A stretch of 64,000 nucleotides of DNA from Desulfosporosinus sp. (GTDB taxonomy: Bacteria > Bacillota > Desulfitobacteriia > Desulfitobacteriales > Desulfitobacteriaceae), in NCBI GenBank assembly GCA_031292055.1, contig JARLHV010000123.1, forward strand, positions 29,426-93,425, in the 5' to 3' direction. This document shows positions 62,632 through 64,000 of this stretch, piece after piece. The position numbers were made by a program, and so were the translations under genes. The stretch's first letter is position 1, and each line of letters begins with the position of its first letter. Under the pieces are notes generated by a model that did not search any database, was not told the DNA's origin, and was given only the letters and a program-made list of their open reading frames with translations.

Positions 62632-64000
<1,369 letters not shown>

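Overview
The window reads as chromosomal DNA of an anaerobic, endospore-forming, low-to-middle-GC Firmicute, most like the Desulfosporosinus / Desulfitobacterium / Desulfotomaculum group (inference). Supporting signs are a GerA-type germination operon, YtaF and Spo0E-like sporulation proteins, BclA/BclB-like collagen exosporium proteins, a CgeB-like spore glycosyltransferase, the anaerobic homocysteine route behind a SAM riboswitch, DUF134/DUF5320 proteins, strong AGGAGG ribosome sites and many GTG/TTG starts. No rRNA, tRNA, CRISPR array, insertion sequence or complete prophage was seen.

Layout. 1-2250: end of a cobalt/nickel ECF transporter operon (cbiQ-cbiO-cbiM). 2840-9440: a defence patch. 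It holds a two-gene RADAR-type operon (rdrA P-loop ATPase plus rdrB adenosine-deaminase-like enzyme, GTGA overlap), then fragments of an AAA-ATPase-like gene and an FRG-domain gene. 9720-14120: DUF5320/DUF134 pair behind a palindromic promoter, a tautomerase, a HEAT-MGMT-VOC triple fusion and a YhcC-type radical SAM protein. 14330-18260: a BusR-like GntR/RCK_C regulator, then acpS-nnr-alr. 18389-24440: gerAB-gerAA-gerAC and an LtaS-like membrane phosphotransferase. 24680-29940: membrane-fusion lipoprotein and RND pump. 30080-33540: ytaF, a small reverse-strand gene, a Spo0E-like gene, and amtB behind a transcription attenuator, facing glnK. 33757-36495: SAM-I riboswitch controlling HcyBio, NIL-ferredoxin and UPF0280 genes.

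36800-64000 is a long spore-surface and gas-vesicle region. A DUF6385 protein and two small membrane proteins lead into a full gas-vesicle cluster (four gvpA, gvpN, gvpO, three gvpF/L, gvpG, gvpS-like, gvpK, gvpJ). A reverse-strand cluster follows: a propeller/coiled-coil protein, a DUF1858 gene with an in-frame TGA that looks like selenocysteine, a CgeB-like protein and a glycosyltransferase. Next come a YVTN-propeller protein with a coat-like tail, further glycosyltransferases, NDP-sugar genes, and a family of about 115-residue proteins, two of which carry very long Gly-X-Y collagen tracts (the last runs off the window).

The most interesting signals are: (1) the candidate selenoprotein, where a TGA at the second position of a CxxC-like motif is followed by a hairpin at bacterial-SECIS spacing and the readthrough frame ends in a TAATG junction with the next gene; (2) a recurrent box, GTAAC-N17-(C/A)ATAnnnT, matching the sigma-K promoter, in front of the collagen-family genes, the YVTN gene, two decayed copies and the gas-vesicle cluster, suggesting that gas vesicles here belong to the sporulation programme; (3) the RADAR operon; (4) an ANTAR-like antiterminator/terminator leader on an amtB whose twin-His pair is Glu/His.
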